A stretch of 64,000 nt of DNA from Mycobacterium adipatum. GTDB taxonomy: Bacteria > Actinomycetota > Actinomycetes > Mycobacteriales > Mycobacteriaceae. The first letter of the stretch is position 1. The number at the start of each line of letters is the position of its first letter. The position numbers were made by a program, and so were the translations under genes. Shown here piece by piece: positions 43,876 through 53,158 of the stretch. The notes under the pieces were generated by a model. That model was not told where the DNA came from. It worked only from the letters and a program-made list of their open reading frames with translations, and searched no databases. The stretch spans positions 1,612,001 to 1,676,000 of the forward strand of contig NZ_CP015596.1 of NCBI RefSeq assembly GCF_001644575.1, read 5' to 3'.

Positions 43876-44719
43876 GCGCAGGCAGCAGATCCGTCTGCAG
43901 CCAGTCGGTGAAACTCTGCCAACCGATCTGCGGGTACTGCGCGTGCAGCGCACCGATGTCCACGGTGTAACCGCCGCCGGCAAGGAAGGTGAACATCGCC
44001 CGCATGTCGCCGGAGGCGATGAGTGCGGGGTCGCGGGTCACCAGTTCGACGGTCCTGCCCAGTGTCTCGGAGAGCGCGGTGGCCATCTGCCGGCCGGTCG
44101 GCTCGTCGGAGGCGATATCGATGCGTGCGCCGCGGACCGGATCGGGATCGGTCAGCACGGCGGTGACGAACCGTCCCAAGTCGCGCCGGGACAGCTGTTG
44201 CAGCGGCGCGTCCGCGGGCAGCGGAAGCTCGAAAACGCCGGCCCGGATGTCGTCGAGGCCGCCCAGCATGTTGTCGTAGAAATACGACGGCCCCACGATG
44301 GTGTACGACAACCCCGACTGGGCCAGTGCCACTTCCACCGCGGCCTTACTGTCGAAATGCGGTATGCCGGTGTGTTGGTCGGCGTCGGCGACCGAAGAGA
44401 ACACCAGGTGGGGCACGCGTGCCGACTGGGCGGCTGCCAGGATCGTCGCGCCCTGCGCGACTTCGGCCTCGGGCCCGTCCTCGAACGGGGTGGTGAGCGC
44501 ATATGCCCCGTCCACCCCGGTGAACGCGCGGGCCACCGACGCTTCGTCGGACAGGTCGGCGGCCACCACCTCCACCCCGGCCTCGGTCAGCCGCAGCGCC
44601 GCACGGGAATCCGTGCGACGGGTGATCCCGCGAACCGTCGCGCCCTGTTCGAGCAGAGCGGTCACCACCGCACCTCCCTGCGCGCCGGTGGCACCCAGTA
44701 CCGCAAAGTGTCCAGTCAC
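43868..44719 (-). CDS. NmrA-like NAD(P)-binding protein
   Basis: 283 residues from GTG 44719. Atypical SDR of the NmrA/HSCARG type: VLGATGAQGGAVVTALLEQGATVRGITR, VFSSVADADQHTGIPHFDSKAAVE and TIVGPSYFYDNML. Such proteins are redox sensors or NADPH-dependent reductases; no substrate can be named. Convergent with the frameshifted MDR gene (8-nt overlap). Confidence 0.85.
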   Translation of the reverse strand: MTGHFAVLGATGAQGGAVVTALLEQGATVRGITRRTDSRAALRLTEAGVEVVAADLSDEASVARAFTGVDGAYALTTPFEDGPEAEVAQGATILAAAQSARVPHLVFSSVADADQHTGIPHFDSKAAVEVALAQSGLSYTIVGPSYFYDNMLGGLDDIRAGVFELPLPADAPLQQLSRRDLGRFVTAVLTDPDPVRGARIDIASDEPTGRQMATALSETLGRTVELVTRDPALIASGDMRAMFTFLAGGGYTVDIGALHAQYPQIGWQSFTDWLQTDLLPALS

Positions 44720-44806
44720 CCGTCCAGCCTAGTACCGGGGTGTCCCAGATCAGCCGGTCCGGCTCACCCGGTGGAATAACCGGCGCGCACCGAGGTTGAC
44801 ACAGCA

Positions 44807-45211
44807 GTGGCAATCTCTTTGATCAACCCGGACAATCACATTCACGTACCTGCATACCACCAAGTGGCGGTGGCCGTGGGATCCAGGCAGGTCCATATCG
44901 CCGGTCAGGTGTCCTGGGACCAGGACGGAAATCTGGTGGCGCCCGGGGATCTCGCCGGCCAGGTCGCCCAGGTTTTCCGTAACGCGCACAACTGTCTGCA
45001 GGCGGCCGGCGCCACGCTCGCCGATCTGGTCCGTGTCACCTGGTATCTGGTGGATTGGGAACCGGCGAAGGCGGAAGCGTTCCTGGCCGGCCTTGAGCAG
45101 GCGGGTCGTGAGTTCGATATGTCCACGCCTCGGGGCACCGTGATCGGCGTGAGTGCGCTATGGACGCCGGAACTGCTCGTGGAGGCGGAGTTCACTGCCG
45201 TGGTCGACTGA
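44807..45211 (+). CDS. RidA/YjgF-family protein
   Basis: 134 residues from GTG 44807. RidA fold: AVGSRQVHIAGQVSWDQDGNL, VFRNAHNCLQAAGATLADLVRVTWYLVD, STPRGTVIGVSALWTPELLVEAEFTAV with the family arginine in TPRGT. Second RidA paralogue within 2.3 kb; the two are not close copies. Standing alone between NmrA-like and TetR genes. Confidence 0.87.
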   Translation: MAISLINPDNHIHVPAYHQVAVAVGSRQVHIAGQVSWDQDGNLVAPGDLAGQVAQVFRNAHNCLQAAGATLADLVRVTWYLVDWEPAKAEAFLAGLEQAGREFDMSTPRGTVIGVSALWTPELLVEAEFTAVVD

Positions 45212-45256
45212 GGTCCTCGTACACGCAGCGGAGGCGCTGTCATACCCCAGCCGAGG

Positions 45257-45859
45257 TCAGGGCAGCTGTGGTGCCGGCTGGGGAAGCGGATGAGCACCCT
45301 GCGGCCGCAGTCCGTCGAAGATGATGGCGAGATAGCGCTGCCACAGCAAGGGTGCTGGCGTCGAGAGGTTTTCGACGATGTGAACCGGCGCGCACATCAT
45401 CAGGAAGACGTCGGTTTCGGTGACGTCTGCGCGGATGGCGCCCGCAGCGCGAGCGCGGTGTACGAGTGTGCCGAGTCGGGTGTGCAGCTCGTCTCTCAGC
45501 GCGGCCACCGTCGGGTGGTCATCGCTGACGGACTGCAGGAACGTCAGGTCATGCTGCTGGCGTTGATCGGCGGCCACCGTCAGAAACTCCAGTAGCGCCG
45601 CCCCCGGATCCGGCGAATCCTCCAACCGGTGGGCAACCGTCGTCAGCGTCGCGAGATGACCGGAGACGATCGCCGCGATCAGGTCCTCCTTCGACGCGAA
45701 ATGGCGAAACACCGTGCCCTTCGCGACACCCGCGCGGCGCGCGATATCGGCTATGGAGGCGGACAGTCCCCGTTCGGCGAATTCGGCCTCCGCGGCGATG
45801 AGGAGCAGGTCGCGGTTGCGCGCTGCGTCCGCACGGAGGGCGCGATTCGGCGGAGCCAC
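45257..45859 (-). CDS. TetR-family regulator of the adjacent SDR gene
   Basis: 200 residues from GTG 45859. HTH: AEFAERGLSASIADIARRAGVAKGTVFRHFASKEDLIAAI; C-terminal domain of the SbtR-like type. Divergent from the SDR gene with two TGACCGAT-NGGTCA palindromes between them, a standard autorepression layout. Confidence 0.9.
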   Translation of the reverse strand: MAPPNRALRADAARNRDLLLIAAEAEFAERGLSASIADIARRAGVAKGTVFRHFASKEDLIAAIVSGHLATLTTVAHRLEDSPDPGAALLEFLTVAADQRQQHDLTFLQSVSDDHPTVAALRDELHTRLGTLVHRARAAGAIRADVTETDVFLMMCAPVHIVENLSTPAPLLWQRYLAIIFDGLRPQGAHPLPQPAPQLP

Positions 45860-45877
45860 ACCGCCAGCCTATCAAGT

Positions 45878-45934
45878 TGACCGATCGGTCATGTTGGCGT
45901 TAACGTGGCGGAGTTGAAGATGACCGATTGGTCA
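45878..45934. promoter_or_regulatory. Two TetR operators before SDR gene
   Basis: TGACCGATCGGTCA (45878-45891, perfect 14-bp palindrome) and TGACCGATTGGTCA (45921-45934, one mismatch in symmetry). Centres 43 bp apart, four helical turns, lying between the divergent TetR and SDR genes. Confidence 0.75.
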
Positions 45935-45967
45935 CTTTATTGGCCTCGACGGATTCGCGGAGGAAGC

Positions 45968-46681
45968 ATGCACGTGCGCGGCGCAACAGCCCTTGTCACA
46001 GGAGCCAACCGGGGAATCGGCAGGCACTTCGCCACCGAACTCCTCCGTCGCGGGGCGAAGGTCTATGCCACCGCGCGGCGCCCCGAACTGGTCGACGTCC
46101 CTGGTGCTCAAGCGATGCGCCTCGACATCACCGATCAGTCCTCGGTGGAGGCGGCCGCCGCGCTCGCCCAGGATGTCGACGTGCTCATCAACAATGCCGC
46201 CGATACGGCCGGGGGCAACCTCGTCACCGGCGACCTGGCGGCCATCAGATCGACGATGGATTCGAACTACTACGGGACGCTCGCCATGATCCGGGCCTTC
46301 GCGCCCATTCTTGCGCGCAACGGCGGTGGCGCGATCCTCAACGTCCTGTCGGCCGTGGCGTGGAACACGGTGGCGGGCAACACCGCATACGCCGCAGCCA
46401 AGTCGGCACAGTGGGGCCTGACCAATGGCGTGCGCATCGAGCTGGCCGGCCAGGGCACCCTGGTTGCCGCGCTGGTGCCCGGGCTGGTGGGCACCCAGAC
46501 CCTGTTCGACTTCGCCGAGCAGGCCGGCATGGACCTTCCCGCCGAGGTGGTGACCGACCCCGCCGACCTCGTCCGCCTGGCCCTCGACGGTCTGGAAGCC
46601 GGCGATATCGAGATTCTGGACCGACTTGCCGTGGCCGCCAAGGAATCATTGACGGGTCCGCCGCGGGCTTTTGCGTGGTGA
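45968..46681 (+). CDS. Short-chain dehydrogenase/reductase
   Basis: 237 residues from ATG 45968, with GGAGGAAG upstream; an in-frame start at 45905 overlaps the operator. Cofactor motif ALVTGANRGIGRH (8-20), NNAAD, catalytic Ser in LSAVAW and the YAAAK pair. Classical NAD(P)-dependent SDR of unknown substrate, probably de-repressed with the divergent TetR. Convergent with ureF. Confidence 0.9.
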   Translation: MHVRGATALVTGANRGIGRHFATELLRRGAKVYATARRPELVDVPGAQAMRLDITDQSSVEAAAALAQDVDVLINNAADTAGGNLVTGDLAAIRSTMDSNYYGTLAMIRAFAPILARNGGGAILNVLSAVAWNTVAGNTAYAAAKSAQWGLTNGVRIELAGQGTLVAALVPGLVGTQTLFDFAEQAGMDLPAEVVTDPADLVRLALDGLEAGDIEILDRLAVAAKESLTGPPRAFAW

Positions 46682-46703
46682 CTTTGCGCGTCCGCGCCCG
46701 AAC

Positions 46704-47402
46704 TCAGGTGGCGAACAGCCGCGACGTGCGCTGCTCGTGACGCATCCCGCTGATCTCCAGCGCGGGGGACAGGCTGCTCAGCTCCGACAGCGGACGTTCA
46801 CACGCCGAGGCCGCCACCCGGGTCATCGACGCGGCATTGCGCAGCTGGATGCGTTGGCTCTGCAGCGGCCCGAGCCGGCCCAGCCGCACGGCGGCGCTGA
46901 GCATCGAGGCCATCAGCGAGCGCAGCGAACCCAGGACGGCGAGCTGTTCGGTGACACCCAGATGGGCCTGCACCACCCCGTCGACGACGGCGGCGTGACC
47001 GGGCGTGCTGCCGGCCAACACGGCGCGCAGGTACGGGTGCTGCTCGGCGATGCCGATATCGCAGGCCGTGGCGGTCAACTGCCGGCCCGCCGACACTGAC
47101 GCCGTGCGGGCATTGTCGAACAGCTTGTGGGACGCGATCAGCGTGTCGAGCTCGGTAAGGCGCTGCGCCGACTGCCAGTCTCGCCATGCGGCGGCGGTGA
47201 CGGTGCCATCCAGCGTCGCGTAACCGTGGGTGAGGTAACCGCACACCGCCACCTCGATCGCGTCGGCGCCGGCATCGGGACGCAGGGCCAGCCATTCCTC
47301 GAGGCCATGGCTGTGCACCATTCGCCCGGCCGGAAACGCGCTGTCGTGCAATTGCAACCACAGGGCGATCGCGGTGACCGGGTCAGTGGTGATGGCCGGC
47401 AT
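46704..47402 (-). CDS. ureF: Urease accessory protein UreF
   Basis: 232 residues from ATG 47402. All-helical UreF pattern: LWLQLHDSAFPAGRMVHSHGLEEWL, AWRDWQSAQRLTELDTLIASHKL and QHPYLRAVLAG. UreF with UreD and UreG forms the GTP-dependent nickel-insertion complex. It overlaps ureE by 20 nt and is last in the urease operon. Confidence 0.92.
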   Translation of the reverse strand: MPAITTDPVTAIALWLQLHDSAFPAGRMVHSHGLEEWLALRPDAGADAIEVAVCGYLTHGYATLDGTVTAAAWRDWQSAQRLTELDTLIASHKLFDNARTASVSAGRQLTATACDIGIAEQHPYLRAVLAGSTPGHAAVVDGVVQAHLGVTEQLAVLGSLRSLMASMLSAAVRLGRLGPLQSQRIQLRNAASMTRVAASACERPLSELSSLSPALEISGMRHEQRTSRLFAT

Positions 47403-47877
47403 GGTGGTGGGCTTCGTGGTGGTCGGATGACGTTGCAGACCACCCGTCGGCGGCCATCGCCATCTCGGTGACCTCACCGATCACGCCGAGCCCGGTGAGC
47501 ATCTCCCGCGCGGCGGCCGCGCTGGTGAACAGCGGCACGGTCAGCGTGTCATCGTCGACGTCGATGGGCGCGTGCTGGTTGCCCAGCGTGTGGCCCAGCA
47601 GCAGCATGGCGCGTGCGGTGTTGTCGGCGAAGCGCACCCGGATGGCCGGTTCGCGCGGACGCCGCACCACGACGGCATTGACACCGTCATCGGCGATCAC
47701 CATGTCGTGGCGCAGGAAGGCGCCGCGCGGCAACATGATTCGCACCTCGATCCCGGTGTCGGTGATAACGAGCTGACGGTGCTTGCCGGCATCACCCCAG
47801 CCGATGTCGACATGGTGGCGGCGGCGCCCGGCGAAGGCCGGGCTATCGGCGGTTCCGAGAACGGCATCGGCTAGCAC
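47383..47877 (-). CDS. ureE: Urease nickel metallochaperone UreE
   Basis: 164 residues from GTG 47877, 1 nt after the ureD stop. N-terminal UreE domain (GIEVRIMLPRGAFLRHDMVIA) and a metal-binding C-terminal domain with LLLGHTLGNQHAPI, ending in a His-rich tail DHHEAHHHAGHHH for Ni(II) storage. Delivers nickel to UreG. Confidence 0.93.
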   Translation of the reverse strand: MLADAVLGTADSPAFAGRRRHHVDIGWGDAGKHRQLVITDTGIEVRIMLPRGAFLRHDMVIADDGVNAVVVRRPREPAIRVRFADNTARAMLLLGHTLGNQHAPIDVDDDTLTVPLFTSAAAAREMLTGLGVIGEVTEMAMAADGWSATSSDHHEAHHHAGHHH

Positions 47878-47878
47878 G

Positions 47879-48682
47879 TCAGGCGCTCCTTGCGATCGGT
47901 GGGGACAGCACACTGCGGCGGGCCGCGGCATGCAGCGCGCGGCAGGCTTCGTTCAGCTCGGGGGCGCGTGCGGCGGTCAGCCGCGCGAAAACACCCGCCC
48001 GGTGCGGAAGTTCACCGGCACCACCGAGCACACCCGCCAATCCGGCAAGGCTGGCCCGAACCGCGGCCAATGCCGGCTCGGGTGGCCGGCCGGGGGTGAG
48101 GATGAGCAGGGTGGCCAGATAGTCGCTGTCCAGACCCGCCTGTGCGGTGATGAGCTGGCGGTCCCGCGCGATCGCCCTGCCCCGCACCCGCACGGTGAAG
48201 GAGTTGTCGACGCCTGCGTACCGGAACCGTTCGCCGTGCGCGATGCGGCCCGCGGCGATGGCATCCCAGCCGATATAGGTCCCGCCGTCATCGATGTCCA
48301 GCTCGACGCTCTGGGTGAACATCGAATCCGATTGCGGAATGACGGTTTTTGGCAGGTACTCCAGCGCGGCGCCGGCTTCGACGGTGAACCGCAACCGGTG
48401 CCGGGCGCCGGGTCCTGCCCCGGCGAACACCTGGGTGGCGGCCTGGTTGGTCAGGTGCAGATGGGAGCCGGCCGCGCAGTGCACGGTGGTGTGCAGATCG
48501 TCATCGGAGAATGTGCCGCCGCTGGGGCTCTGTACACACAGGACGGCCGCGCGCGGATAGTCGAGGTCGGTGTGCAGGGCGGTGGTCACCCGCTGCGGGT
48601 AGCGTTGGCGCAACTCGGCGATCCGGGTGGTGCCGGTGGCATCGGTCAGCGTGTGCACCGTGAGCTCTCCGGGCGCTATCAT
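47879..48682 (-). CDS. ureD: Urease accessory protein UreD/UreH
   Basis: 267 residues from ATG 48682, overlapping the ureG stop by 4 nt. UreD features: [52 protein letters not shown] and [13 protein letters not shown]. It forms the scaffold and nickel tunnel onto which UreF/UreG dock. A longer frame to 49030 only shadows ureG. Confidence 0.92.
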   Translation of the reverse strand: MIAPGELTVHTLTDATGTTRIAELRQRYPQRVTTALHTDLDYPRAAVLCVQSPSGGTFSDDDLHTTVHCAAGSHLHLTNQAATQVFAGAGPGARHRLRFTVEAGAALEYLPKTVIPQSDSMFTQSVELDIDDGGTYIGWDAIAAGRIAHGERFRYAGVDNSFTVRVRGRAIARDRQLITAQAGLDSDYLATLLILTPGRPPEPALAAVRASLAGLAGVLGGAGELPHRAGVFARLTAARAPELNEACRALHAAARRSVLSPPIARSA

Positions 48683-49296
48683 GTTCTGGCCGTGAGCATC
48701 ACACCGCGCAACAACTCGTCCGTCAACGCCTCCAGTCCGGCACCGGCGCGCAGATCGGTGAACACCGTGGGCTTGACCGGGCGGGCGATGGCGCAATCGC
48801 GACGCATCCCGTCCAGATCGGCGCCCACCAGTTCGGCCAGGTCGATCTTGTTGACCACCAAAAGATCCGCCTGCAGCAGCCCGATGCCCTTCTTGCGTGG
48901 GATGTCGTCGCCACCCGCGGTGTCGATGACGAAGATCCAATAGTCCACCAGATCGGAGGTGAAGGTGGCCGCCAGATTGTCGCCGCCGGACTCGATGAGG
49001 ATGATGTCGAGATCGTCGAACTCGGCGCACAGCCGGCGTGCGGCAGCCAGATTGGCGGACGGATCCTCGCGGATGGCGGTGTGCGGGCAGGCCCCGGTTT
49101 CGACGGCCAGCACCCGGTTCGGGTCGATGACACCGCTGCGGCGGACCCGTTGGGCGTCCTCGTCGGTGACGAGATCGTTGGTGATGACGGCGATGCCGAG
49201 ACCCCTGGCGATGAGCTGGGGGACCAGCATCTCCACCAGCCGGGTCTTGCCCGATCCGACCGGCCCGCCGATGCCGACGCGGAGTACCTCGGACAT
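48679..49296 (-). CDS. ureG: Urease accessory GTPase UreG
   Basis: 205 residues. P-loop GPVGSGKT (11-18), metal motif [20 protein letters not shown] with the CPH nickel site, [13 protein letters not shown] and [19 protein letters not shown]-class GTPase driving nickel insertion. It lies 13 nt after ureC. Unusually it precedes ureD, ureE and ureF. Confidence 0.95.
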   Translation of the reverse strand: MSEVLRVGIGGPVGSGKTRLVEMLVPQLIARGLGIAVITNDLVTDEDAQRVRRSGVIDPNRVLAVETGACPHTAIREDPSANLAAARRLCAEFDDLDIILIESGGDNLAATFTSDLVDYWIFVIDTAGGDDIPRKKGIGLLQADLLVVNKIDLAELVGADLDGMRRDCAIARPVKPTVFTDLRAGAGLEALTDELLRGVMLTART

Positions 49297-49309
49297 GGTG
49301 ATCTCCTTG

Positions 49310-51025
49310 CTATTTCAGGGTGTAGCGTCGGCCCAGGGGCACTGTCGTCATCGGTGTACTGGTGCACAGCTGGCCGTCGACCATCACCCGGTAGGTGTCC
49401 GGTTCGATGGTGATCTCGGGCAGGTAGTCGTTGTGTAGCAGGTCGCCCTTGGTCAACGCCCGGGCGCCGCGGCAGGCCACCAGTGGGGTGCTCAGTCCCA
49501 GCCGGGCGCCCAGGCCCGCGTCGACGGCCGCCGCGGCGACGAAGTTGACCGACACATCGGCCGGGGTGCGGCCGTAGGCGGCCCACTGTGGCCGGTACTT
49601 CAGCGGTTCGCAGGTCATCAGGGAGGCGTTCGCTTCGCCCATCACCGACCAGGCCGGGAACCCGCCCTTGAACACCACCTCGGGGCGGATACCGAAGAAC
49701 TTGGGTTCCCACAACACGATATCGGCGAGCTTGCCCGGCTCCAGCGATCCGACCTCGTGATCGATGCCGAACAACTTCGCCGGGTTGATGGTCAGCTTCG
49801 CGATATAGCGCAGGATGCGGGCATTGTCGGCTCCGGTGCCCACATCGCCCGGCAACGGTCCCCGGGTGGCCCGCATATGGGAGGCCAATTGCCAGGTGCG
49901 CGCGATGGTTTCACCGATACGGCCCATCCCCTGGGAATCCGAACCCATCGCCGAGATGGCGCCTAGGTCGTGCAGCACATCCTCGGCGGCGATGGTCTCG
50001 CGCCGGATCCGTGACTCGGCGAAGGCCACATCCTCGGGGATGCGCGGGTTGAGGTGATGGCACACCATCACCATGTCCAGATGCTCGTCGAAGGTGTTCA
50101 GCGTGTACGGGTTGGTCGGATTCGTCGAGGAGGGAAGGCAATAGGGCTCACCCACGACGCGCATGATGTCGGGGGCGTGACCGCCGCCGGCGCCCTCGGC
50201 GTGGTAGGTGTGGATGGGCCGGCCGCCGATCGCGGCCATGGTGTCCTCGTAGAACCCGGATTCGTTGAGGGTGTCGGTGTGGATCTGCACCTGCAGGTCG
50301 AGTTCGTCACCGGCGTCCAGGGAGGCCCGGATGGCGGCCGGGGTGGCGCCCCAGTCCTCGTGGATCTTGTAGCCGATGGCCCCGGCCAGGCCCTGTTCGA
50401 TCAGCGGTGCGGTGCTCGATGCGCTGCCGTTCCCGATGAAACCGAAGTTCATCGGGAAGGCCTCGGCGGCGCCGAGCATGCGGGCCAGGTTGTTCGGTCC
50501 TGAGGAGGTGATGCCGACGGTGACCGGCCCGAGACCGCCGCCGATCATGGTGGTGATCCCGCTGGAGATGGCCTCCTCGACCAGGCCGGCGCTGTCGAAG
50601 TGCACGTGCACATCAATGGCCCCGGCGGTGGCGATCATGCCCTCACCGGACCGGATATCGGTGCCCGCACCGATGATCAGCTCCGGATCGACCCCGTCCA
50701 TGGTGCGCGGATTGCCGGCTTTGCCGACGCCGACGATGCGACCGTCGCGGATGCCGATATCCGCCTTGCGGATGCCGAGCACCGCATCGATGATCAGCGC
50801 GTTGGTGATCACGAAATCCAGGGCGCCTTCGGCATTGGTGAGGTCGCCGTGGACCGCCATCCCTTCGCGCATGGTCTTCCCGCCGCCGAACACGGCCTCG
50901 TCGCCGTAGACCGTGGCGTCGGCCTCGACCCTGGCCAGCAGTTCGGTGTCGGCGAGTCGGACCCGGTCACCGGTGGTCGGTCCGTACAGCTCCGCGTAGC
51001 GGGCCCGGCTGATGCGGTAGGCCAT
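49310..51025 (-). CDS. ureC: Urease alpha subunit UreC
   Basis: 571 residues. Nickel ligands His140/His142 (DVHVHFDS), carbamylated Lys220 ([13 protein letters not shown]), [15 protein letters not shown] and the flap [12 protein letters not shown] with catalytic His are present. It hydrolyses urea to ammonia and carbamate. ATG 51025 follows the ureAB stop by 1 nt. Confidence 0.97.
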   Translation of the reverse strand: MAYRISRARYAELYGPTTGDRVRLADTELLARVEADATVYGDEAVFGGGKTMREGMAVHGDLTNAEGALDFVITNALIIDAVLGIRKADIGIRDGRIVGVGKAGNPRTMDGVDPELIIGAGTDIRSGEGMIATAGAIDVHVHFDSAGLVEEAISSGITTMIGGGLGPVTVGITSSGPNNLARMLGAAEAFPMNFGFIGNGSASSTAPLIEQGLAGAIGYKIHEDWGATPAAIRASLDAGDELDLQVQIHTDTLNESGFYEDTMAAIGGRPIHTYHAEGAGGGHAPDIMRVVGEPYCLPSSTNPTNPYTLNTFDEHLDMVMVCHHLNPRIPEDVAFAESRIRRETIAAEDVLHDLGAISAMGSDSQGMGRIGETIARTWQLASHMRATRGPLPGDVGTGADNARILRYIAKLTINPAKLFGIDHEVGSLEPGKLADIVLWEPKFFGIRPEVVFKGGFPAWSVMGEANASLMTCEPLKYRPQWAAYGRTPADVSVNFVAAAAVDAGLGARLGLSTPLVACRGARALTKGDLLHNDYLPEITIEPDTYRVMVDGQLCTSTPMTTVPLGRRYTLK

Positions 51026-51026
51026 C

Positions 51027-51728
51027 TCAGGTCCCCGCGTCGAGGAAGCCGAGCGCGTGCATGCTGGTCATGAGCTCCTCGCTCGCAGGTGTGTCGGTGG
51101 GTGCGTTCGTCACGTCGTTCTGGCCGATCACCAGCCGTTCACCGCCGTAGCTGGTCAGCGAAACCACCTGTGCCTCACCAGGTTCGAAGCGCACCGCGGT
51201 GCCGGACGGGATGTCCAGTCGCATGCCGTAGGCCGATCGCCGGTCGAATCGCAACGCCCGGTTGGTCTCGAAGAAGTGGAAGTGCGATCCGACCTGGATG
51301 GGGCGGTCGCCGGTGTTCTCCACCGTGACCGTCGCGGTCGGCCGGCCGCCGTTGAGTTCCAGATCGCCCTCGGCGGGAAACACTTCCCCGGGGATGACGG
51401 CGAGCTCCTCGGCGCTGCGGTTGCCGGGCCCGATGGCGTCATGCACGGTGACCAGCTTCTGCCCGTCGGCGAAGAAAGCCTCCACCTGAACCGAACCCAG
51501 CAGGGTGCGCACCCCGGGCAGCACATCGTCATCGGTGAGCACCCGCGCCCCGTGCGCCGCCGCATCCGCGACGTTCGCGCCGGCGCGGGCGGCCTGCACG
51601 ACCTCATCGGCGATCAGGGCACGGGCCTCGGCATAACTGAGTGCCAGCCCGGCCGCGCGGTGCTTGCGGGCCAGTTCGGCGGCCAGGAACAGCAGCAGCC
51701 GGTCTTCGTCCTTGGGTGTCAGATGCAT
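51027..51728 (-). CDS. ureAB: Fused urease gamma-beta subunit (UreAB)
   Basis: 233 residues: UreA/gamma (about 1-100, [50 protein letters not shown]) joined to UreB/beta (about 108-225, [46 protein letters not shown]). Other mycobacteria commonly have separate ureA and ureB; fusion is known in Helicobacter. First structural gene of the operon, 4 nt after the urtA-like stop. Confidence 0.95.
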   Translation of the reverse strand: MHLTPKDEDRLLLFLAAELARKHRAAGLALSYAEARALIADEVVQAARAGANVADAAAHGARVLTDDDVLPGVRTLLGSVQVEAFFADGQKLVTVHDAIGPGNRSAEELAVIPGEVFPAEGDLELNGGRPTATVTVENTGDRPIQVGSHFHFFETNRALRFDRRSAYGMRLDIPSGTAVRFEPGEAQVVSLTSYGGERLVIGQNDVTNAPTDTPASEELMTSMHALGFLDAGT

Positions 51729-51732
51729 CGCG

Positions 51733-52971
51733 TCAGCCCGTGATGCCTTCGGCCCAGGGGTACTGCTTGAGATACGGGTCCGGGGTGATGGGCTGCGGGG
51801 ACTCCCACACCTGCTGGATCAGGCCGTCGGGGGCGACCTTCCCGATGCGCGCGGTTTTGGTGACGTGGTGGTTCTCCCCGTCGATGGTGACCGTGCCCTC
51901 GGGTGCGTCGACGCTGACGCCGCCGGCCGCGCCCTGGATGTCGGGGACCGCGAACGATTGCGCCTTCTCGACGCTCGCCTGCCACAGTTTCACTGCGGTG
52001 TAAGCGGATTCCATCGGATCCGAGGTCACCCGGTCGGCGCCGAAGCGCTCCTTGAAGTCCGCGACGAAGGCGGTGTTCGCCGGCGTGTCCAGGGTTTGGT
52101 AGTAGTTCCACGAGGACAGCTGCCCGATCAGGGAGGCGGCGCCGATACTCTTGACCTCTTCTTCGCCGACGCACATCGACATCACCGGCATCGTCTGCGC
52201 GGTGAGTCCGGCACTGTTGTATTCGCGGAAGAACGAGGTGAGCGATCCACCGACCACGACATTGAACACGGCGTCGGCGTCGGCGGTGCGGATCTTGTTG
52301 ACAATGGTGGAGAAGTTGGTGCTGTCCAGCGGCACGTAGTCCTCACCCTTGATCTCGATGCCGTTGGCCGCGGCGTAGGCCTTCACGATGGCGTTGGAGG
52401 TACGAGGGAACACGTAGTCGCTGCCCACCAGGTAGAGCGATTTCACGCCTTGGCCCTTGAGATAGTCCAGGGACGGAATGATCTGCTGGTTGGTGGTGGC
52501 GCCCGAGTAGTAGATGTTGGGCGAGGATTCCAGTCCCTCGTACTGCTGGCCGTAGTACAGCAGTGCATCCGAGCCCTCGAAGACCGGCAGCATCGCCTTG
52601 CGACTGGCCGAGGTGTAGCCGCCGAAAACGGCCACCACACAGTCGCTGTTGACCAGTTTCTGGGCCTTTTCGGCGAACGTCGTCGGCTCGGACGCGCCGT
52701 CCTCGGAGAGCAGATCGAGTTGCTTGCCCAGCACCCCGCCCTCGGCGTTGATCTGCTCGACGGCCATCACGATGGCGTCGTGGATCACCGATTCGCTGAC
52801 GGCCAGGCCGCCGGACAGTGAGTTGACCGCCCCCACCTTCACGCTGGGGCCCGAGGTATCGGCGCAGCTCTGGGCGGCCGCGGTGTCGGTGTCACCGGCG
52901 CGGCTGCCGCAGCCGGCGGTGAGCAAGGTGGTCGCCGCGAGCAGTGCCACGCCGACGCGCAGTCGTTTCAT
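51733..52971 (-). CDS. urtA: Urea-type ABC substrate-binding lipoprotein (UrtA-like)
   Basis: 412 residues. Signal peptide with lipobox LLTAGC (Cys21), then a Leu/Ile/Val-binding-protein fold of the UrtA/FmdD type: [45 protein letters not shown] and [15 protein letters not shown]. It captures urea or short amides outside the membrane. Operon leader gene for urease (4-nt gap). No UrtBC permease or UrtDE ATPase gene occurs in the window, so its membrane partners are elsewhere or absent. Confidence 0.9.
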   Translation of the reverse strand: MKRLRVGVALLAATTLLTAGCGSRAGDTDTAAAQSCADTSGPSVKVGAVNSLSGGLAVSESVIHDAIVMAVEQINAEGGVLGKQLDLLSEDGASEPTTFAEKAQKLVNSDCVVAVFGGYTSASRKAMLPVFEGSDALLYYGQQYEGLESSPNIYYSGATTNQQIIPSLDYLKGQGVKSLYLVGSDYVFPRTSNAIVKAYAAANGIEIKGEDYVPLDSTNFSTIVNKIRTADADAVFNVVVGGSLTSFFREYNSAGLTAQTMPVMSMCVGEEEVKSIGAASLIGQLSSWNYYQTLDTPANTAFVADFKERFGADRVTSDPMESAYTAVKLWQASVEKAQSFAVPDIQGAAGGVSVDAPEGTVTIDGENHHVTKTARIGKVAPDGLIQQVWESPQPITPDPYLKQYPWAEGITG

Positions 52972-53038
52972 GTTGGGGCCGCCTTCGAGGTCGGGGATCG
53001 TTGGCGCTCAGCGTAGGAATTCCCGGCAGCCGGTGGCT

Positions 53039-53056
53039 ATGGGAGGAATCTCCCAT
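53039..53056. promoter_or_regulatory. Palindrome between urtA and LuxR-type gene
   Basis: ATGGGAG-GAAT-CTCCCAT, perfect 7-bp arms with a 4-nt spacer, 68 nt before the urtA-urease operon and 102 nt before the divergent regulator. Probable operator of that regulator. Confidence 0.55.
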
Positions 53057-53158
53057 TTGCGCCGCCGCCGTTTCGTGGCCGCCGTCGCCCGGAAACATCC
53101 TCGAAACATGGCCTGCACATGATGCTTTCGAGGGGCACAACCATACGAAGGATGACCG

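Noticed and set aside
53015..53026. GGAATTCC palindrome near urtA
   Set aside because: Eight-base symmetry alone is common; the 18-bp dyad at 53039 is the better operator candidate.
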